Program-made: the position numbers and the translations under genes
Notes under the pieces: generated by a model
Database searches by the model: none
Told to the model about the DNA's origin: nothing
What the model saw: only the letters and a program-made list of their open reading frames with translations
NCBI GenBank assembly: GCA_002315855.1
Contig: DCIG01000067.1
Span: 1-26,998 of the forward strand
Length of the DNA: 26,998 nt
Direction: 5' to 3'
Source: Lentisphaeria bacterium UBA1732
GTDB lineage: Bacteria > Verrucomicrobiota > Lentisphaeria > Victivallales > UBA1829
Part shown: one piece after another, positions 23,979-26,998 of the stretch
How positions within the stretch are numbered: position 1 is the first letter of the stretch
Layout of the letters: each line of letters starts with the position of its first letter

Positions 23979-24410
23979 ATGTCCAAACTCAAACAACGTA
24001 TTGCGAATACCGAGGCCGCTGAAGTCCCGATTTCGAGCATGATTGACATAGTCTTTCTGTTAATCATCTTCTTTATCGTGACGGCAACCCTCGATAAGGA
24101 GGCCGAGGACCAGGCGATTATCCTCTCCGAAGCCCCTCATGGCCGCCCTGTTACCAAGCAGGACCCCCGCACCGTTACGATTAACGTCCGTCAGGATGGC
24201 ACCATTACCATGGGCGCACGCCTCGTTTCCCCCGCTCAGATTACGCAGATGCTGGAGGATATCAAACGCACCGCCGATGACCCCATGTCCATACCCATCG
24301 TCATTCGCGGCGACCACAACGCTCAGCACTATCATATCAGCAAGGCTCTCGAAGCTGTCAAGGCGACCGGTCTTTACAAGGTCAGCCTGACCGGACGAAA
24401 GGAAGATTGA
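23979..24410 (+). CDS. ExbD/TolR-family protein 1
   Basis: Single-span inner-membrane protein of 143 residues. The membrane helix SSMIDIVFLLIIFFIVTATL (19-38) carries Asp23, equivalent to the proton-path Asp of ExbD/TolR. The periplasmic domain ends with the family's ALEAVKATGLYKVSL. Length and layout are normal. AGGAGA lies upstream of the ATG, 23 bp after exbB. With ExbB and the second ExbD it should form the proton-driven core. Confidence 0.92.
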   Translation: MSKLKQRIANTEAAEVPISSMIDIVFLLIIFFIVTATLDKEAEDQAIILSEAPHGRPVTKQDPRTVTINVRQDGTITMGARLVSPAQITQMLEDIKRTADDPMSIPIVIRGDHNAQHYHISKALEAVKATGLYKVSLTGRKED

Positions 24411-24419
24411 GGTTCACTT

Positions 24420-24959
24420 ATGGCTAAAAGAGAAAAAACGACTGTTGCGCCGCCGCCCGATGCTTCTTTTCCCCTCTCCAGTATGATTGACGTGGTGTTC
24501 CTGCTCCTGATTTTCTTCATCCTCACGCAGAAACCCATCGTCGAAGACGTGCAGATGAATGTCCAGCTTCCCGCCCCCGACCCCAGTAACAACGAACTCC
24601 CCGCCATCCCCATTACCGTGGAGGTCAACAAGTACGAGCGCGACAATTTTGACGAGATTGATGCTCGTCTCGCCGCCACTTCCGACCCCAATGAGCAGGC
24701 GAAGATTCTTTCGGAAGTCCGGGCGTATTATGTGCTGAACGGTTCTGTCCCGATTCCGCTGGATAAACTCCGCACTCACCTGACCAACATCGCGAAAGGC
24801 GATGCCGATTCGACCATCATGATCAAGTGCGATCCCAGCGCAAAACACCGCAAACTGGTTCTCCTCCTTGACCTTTGCAGCGATTTGGAGCTGAACTCTC
24901 TTCAGCTTGTGGAGAATCCGGCGCGTCCCTACGTCCCCGATCCCGTCGAAAAACGGTGA
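24420..24959 (+). CDS. ExbD/TolR-family protein 2
   Basis: A second ExbD-type protein, 179 residues, starting 9 bp after the first. The helix SSMIDVVFLLLIFFILTQKP (20-39) carries Asp24 of the proton path. It differs from its neighbour by an alanine/proline-rich N-terminus and a charged insert of about 35 residues in the periplasmic domain (NKYERDNFDEIDARL...), followed by the usual IMIKCDPSAKHRKLVLLLDL. Two unequal ExbD subunits suggest a mixed dimer in the channel. It is the last gene of the operon; the 164-bp inverted-repeat element begins 9 bp after its stop. Confidence 0.9.
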   Translation: MAKREKTTVAPPPDASFPLSSMIDVVFLLLIFFILTQKPIVEDVQMNVQLPAPDPSNNELPAIPITVEVNKYERDNFDEIDARLAATSDPNEQAKILSEVRAYYVLNGSVPIPLDKLRTHLTNIAKGDADSTIMIKCDPSAKHRKLVLLLDLCSDLELNSLQLVENPARPYVPDPVEKR

Positions 24960-24968
24960 GAAATCACA

Positions 24969-25132
24969 GAGCTGATTTCAAAAGTCCTGCCGGGAGCTTT
25001 GAACGTATCTTCGGCATTTGCCGGAAGAGCGTTTTCGGCGGTTGCTTTCCCCGTGGCCGCCTCAAACGGCTCCCGACAACGATGCAAAGATTCTTTTTCA
25101 GTCTTTTTGGCAGTAACTTTTGAAATCAGCTC
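24969..25132. repeat. 164-bp element with perfect 17-bp terminal inverted repeats (copy 5)
   Basis: The left end GAGCTGATTTCAAAAGT (24969-24985) is exactly repeated in inverse at 25116-25132. The inside is 130 bp, non-coding, with further complementary runs (for example GGAGC/GCTCC and GCCGGAAGAG around 25018). No transposase gene is present and I see no obvious target-site duplication. It could be a MITE or a large stem-loop repeat, and may end the ExbD transcript. Confidence is for the structure, not for mobility. Confidence 0.8.
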
Positions 25133-25244
25133 ATTTATCTTTGCTTGAGACTCATTTTGTCTGATTCCGTTTGCGTTTGGGAAAAATTTTACTGAAAATA
25201 CCTGTTTTTTTTCAAAAAAAAGCTGATTTGACCGGATTTCAGAC

Positions 25245-25272
25245 TTGAAAAAGAAAATATCTATAGTATAGT
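25245..25272 (+). promoter_or_regulatory. Candidate promoter of the GH43 gene
   Basis: TTGAAA (25245-25250), a 16-bp spacer and TATAGT (25267-25272). A second TATAGT at 25262-25267 overlaps it. The start would fall close to the palindrome at 25284. Confidence 0.5.
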
Positions 25273-25283
25273 ATTAAAAATTG

Positions 25284-25299
25284 AAGCGGATATCCGCTT
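25284..25299. promoter_or_regulatory. 16-bp perfect palindrome, possible operator
   Basis: AAGCGGATATCCGCTT is a perfect palindrome 12 bp downstream of the -10 box, over or just after the expected transcription start of the GH43 gene. This is a position typical of repressor operators; carbohydrate-responsive control would fit. Binding protein unknown. Confidence 0.45.
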
Positions 25300-25386
25300 T
25301 TCCCCCCTCATATTCGATACGAATATCAAGTATCTGCCGGATTTTCCCGAAAGATGTCCGGTAAACAAAATGTAAGGAACCGAACT

Positions 25387-26998
25387 ATGTCCCACAAAAC
25401 TCCGAAAGTGCTGTTGACGGCTCTTTGCACGCTCGCGTGCACCATCGGCATCGTGAAAGCCGATCAGCCCGTTATCAGCCACGTGTACACGGCCGACCCG
25501 AACGCTTTTGTGTTCAACGACCGCATCTACATCATTTGCAGCCATGACATTGCCAATCAGCGTGGCTACGACCTCTTCGACTACGAACTGGTCTCCACCG
25601 ATGACCTGCAGAACTGGACCGACCACGGCTTCGTCTTCTCCGTCGGACGCCGTCAGGGCCCGTATGGTCAGGAAACATCCGATGCTCCTTGGGCTGGTCA
25701 CTGCTATGCTCCCGGTACTGCAATCCGCGATGGCAAAATCTATCTTTACTTCCCCGATGGCGGTTCCTCCATTGGCGTGGCTGTCGCTGACAAGCCGGAA
25801 GGCCCCTACAAAGATCCGCTGGGAAAGACCCTTATCGCCGGCAACGTTTCCAACTATCGTTCCGCCTGGCTGTTCGACCCCGCAGGTTTCGTTGATACCG
25901 ATGGACGTGCATTCGTGTACTACGGCGGCAACGGTGAAAATCAGGCCCGTATCCTCGAACTCAACAAGGACATGATCAGCCTGTTCCCGGAAGCCATCCA
26001 CCACAATGTGCCCCGCTTCTTTGAAGCCTCTTTCATGCACAAGTACAAAGGCAAATACTACTTCTCCTACAGCACGAACTTCAGCGGCAGTTCTGCCCGT
26101 ATCGACTACATGGTCGGCGATTCTCCGACCGGTCCGTTTGAATACAAGGGTATCATCCTCGACAACCCGAAGCAGAACCTCGGCAACAACAACCACGCAT
26201 CCATCGTCGAATACAAAGGTCACTGGTATATCGCATATCATGACCGCAAGCTCGCTATCGCCAGCAATCTCTCCAACAAGAGCGATTCCCGCAGCGTGAA
26301 CCTGGATGAAATGTTCTACAACGAAGACGGCACGATCAAGAAAGTCGTGGAAACTGAACACGGTCCGAAGCAGCTCAAGAACTTCGACCCGATGCAGAAG
26401 AGCCGTTTCGTCACGATGAACAAGTCCGGCAAAATCCTCACGGATGAAGAAAAACAGCGCGAACAGATGCCTGCTCTGAAGAGCACGCTCGGTCCCAATA
26501 AAGAAACTGTTCTTGCCAGTATGCAGAACAACAGCTGGATTCGTGTTTCCGGCGTTGACTTCTCCAAGAAGCCCAACGGCGGTACTCTCAAGTACAGTGC
26601 CAAGGATGACAATACCTCTATCGAAATCCGCAAGGGCGCAGTTGACGGCGATTTGCTTGCCACAGTTGCACTCCCCAACACCAACGGCGAATGGAAGGAA
26701 TTCACTTTCAAGCTGGACAAGGCTGTTGACGGCGTCTTCGATTACCTCTATTTCGTGTTCAAAGTCAAAGGCTCTGCCGCAGCGGCATCGACTGTTGCAG
26801 CAGCACCTGCCGGCGGAATGGGCGGCTTCGGCGGCGGTATGCCTGCCGGTGGTATGGGCGGCTTCGGCGGCGGAATGCCTGCCGGTGGAATGCCTGCCGG
26901 TGGTATGGGCGGCTTTGGCGGCGGAATGCCTGCCGGTGGAATGCCTGCCGGTGGTATGGGCGGCTTTGGCGGCGGTCAGGGCGGTCAGCGTCCGCAGG
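25387..26998 (+). CDS. Secreted GH43 glycoside hydrolase with CBM6-like domain and Gly/Met-rich tail (3' end outside window)
   Basis: Five-bladed propeller hydrolase that would cleave arabinose/xylose-type plant or mucin-like glycans outside the cytoplasm. Signal peptide 1-25 (LLTALCTLACTIGIVKA). The three GH43 catalytic acids are Asp37 in TADPNAF (base), Asp164 in FDPAGF and Glu213 in FFEASFMHKYKGKYY (acid); His270 in NNHAS is also conserved. Residues 383-460 form a beta-sandwich like CBM6 (WIRVSGVDFSKKPNGGTLKY, WKEFTFKLDK). From 476 on there is only Gly/Met/Pro/Phe repeat. At least 537 codons are open with no stop. AAGGAACC lies before the ATG. Substrate is inferred at family level only. 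Confidence 0.9.
   Translation, partial: MSHKTPKVLLTALCTLACTIGIVKADQPVISHVYTADPNAFVFNDRIYIICSHDIANQRGYDLFDYELVSTDDLQNWTDHGFVFSVGRRQGPYGQETSDAPWAGHCYAPGTAIRDGKIYLYFPDGGSSIGVAVADKPEGPYKDPLGKTLIAGNVSNYRSAWLFDPAGFVDTDGRAFVYYGGNGENQARILELNKDMISLFPEAIHHNVPRFFEASFMHKYKGKYYFSYSTNFSGSSARIDYMVGDSPTGPFEYKGIILDNPKQNLGNNNHASIVEYKGHWYIAYHDRKLAIASNLSNKSDSRSVNLDEMFYNEDGTIKKVVETEHGPKQLKNFDPMQKSRFVTMNKSGKILTDEEKQREQMPALKSTLGPNKETVLASMQNNSWIRVSGVDFSKKPNGGTLKYSAKDDNTSIEIRKGAVDGDLLATVALPNTNGEWKEFTFKLDKAVDGVFDYLYFVFKVKGSAAAASTVAAAPAGGMGGFGGGMPAGGMGGFGGGMPAGGMPAGGMGGFGGGMPAGGMPAGGMGGFGGGQGGQRPQ
26812..26985 (+). repeat. Tandem GGMPAGGMGGFG coding repeat in the GH43 tail
   Basis: About 58 codons of near-identical units mixing GGMPA and GGMGGFGG, repeated almost exactly at DNA level as well (GGCGGAATGCCTGCCGGTGG recurs), so the array can change length by slippage. 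It begins straight after an alanine-rich linker and reaches nearly to the window edge. Confidence 0.9.

Noticed and set aside
25221..25229. AGCTGATTT, a possible further copy of the repeat motif
   Set aside because: Only nine bases match and the CAAAAG half is missing.
26812..26985. Possible CRISPR-like array
   Set aside because: The repeats are adjacent, in frame and coding for Gly/Met/Pro units, with no unique spacers.

Overview
The window is chromosomal DNA of a Gram-negative bacterium with moderate GC. Secreted proteins have signal peptides, there is an outer-membrane-style lipoprotein, and an ExbB/ExbD proton-channel operon is preceded by large secreted TPR proteins. The mix (rplM-rpsI-argC, TPR plus ExbB plus two ExbD, secreted GH43 with a low-complexity tail, WecA-like/CapD-like exopolysaccharide genes) best suggests the PVC group, with Lentisphaerota/Victivallales as my guess. 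That assignment is inference; the window holds no rRNA or other taxonomic marker RNA. Promoters are easy to read: several have a TTGAC-like -35 box, 16-17 bp and a TATATT -10 box.

Layout. 1-2843: ribosomal/translation operon rpsP-khpA-trmD-rplS-rnhB (rimM is missing from its usual place). 2900-3460 (minus): a secreted protein of unknown function. 3461-4049: divergent promoter region with a leader of about 310 nt. 4050-11241: a six-gene exopolysaccharide operon (PNPT transferase fused to a CapD-like N-terminal half, glucuronokinase-like kinase, ExoA-like glycosyltransferase, LegC-like aminotransferase, PglC-like sugar transferase, CapD-type dehydratase catalytic half). 11242-12841: an AT-richer island with a GHKL ATPase and a DUF4325/STAS-like partner. 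12978-14045 (minus): a small lipoprotein and a multipass membrane protein. 14259-14525: a small zinc-ribbon protein. 14872-17040: the rplM-rpsI-argC operon with a clear promoter and terminator. 17082-18548: a MurC-like ligase. 18577-24959: an operon of two secreted TPR proteins, ExbB and two ExbD proteins. 25387 to the end: a secreted GH43 glycosidase that runs off the window.

How the genes work together. The exopolysaccharide operon can start glycan assembly on a lipid carrier by two different enzyme types. It can also make a 4-keto-6-deoxy and then a 4-amino sugar nucleotide (dehydratase plus aminotransferase), and probably feeds a uronic acid through the sugar kinase. The TPR/ExbB/ExbD operon looks like an energised envelope complex with no TonB or TolA gene beside it.

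The least expected signal is a repeat family built on GAGCTGATTTCAAAAG. It occurs at five intergenic loci within 22 kb. At three of these it lies just downstream of a promoter, in the sense orientation, in the 5' leader. At one locus two copies form the perfect 17-bp ends of a 164-bp inverted-repeat element. I do not recognise this family.
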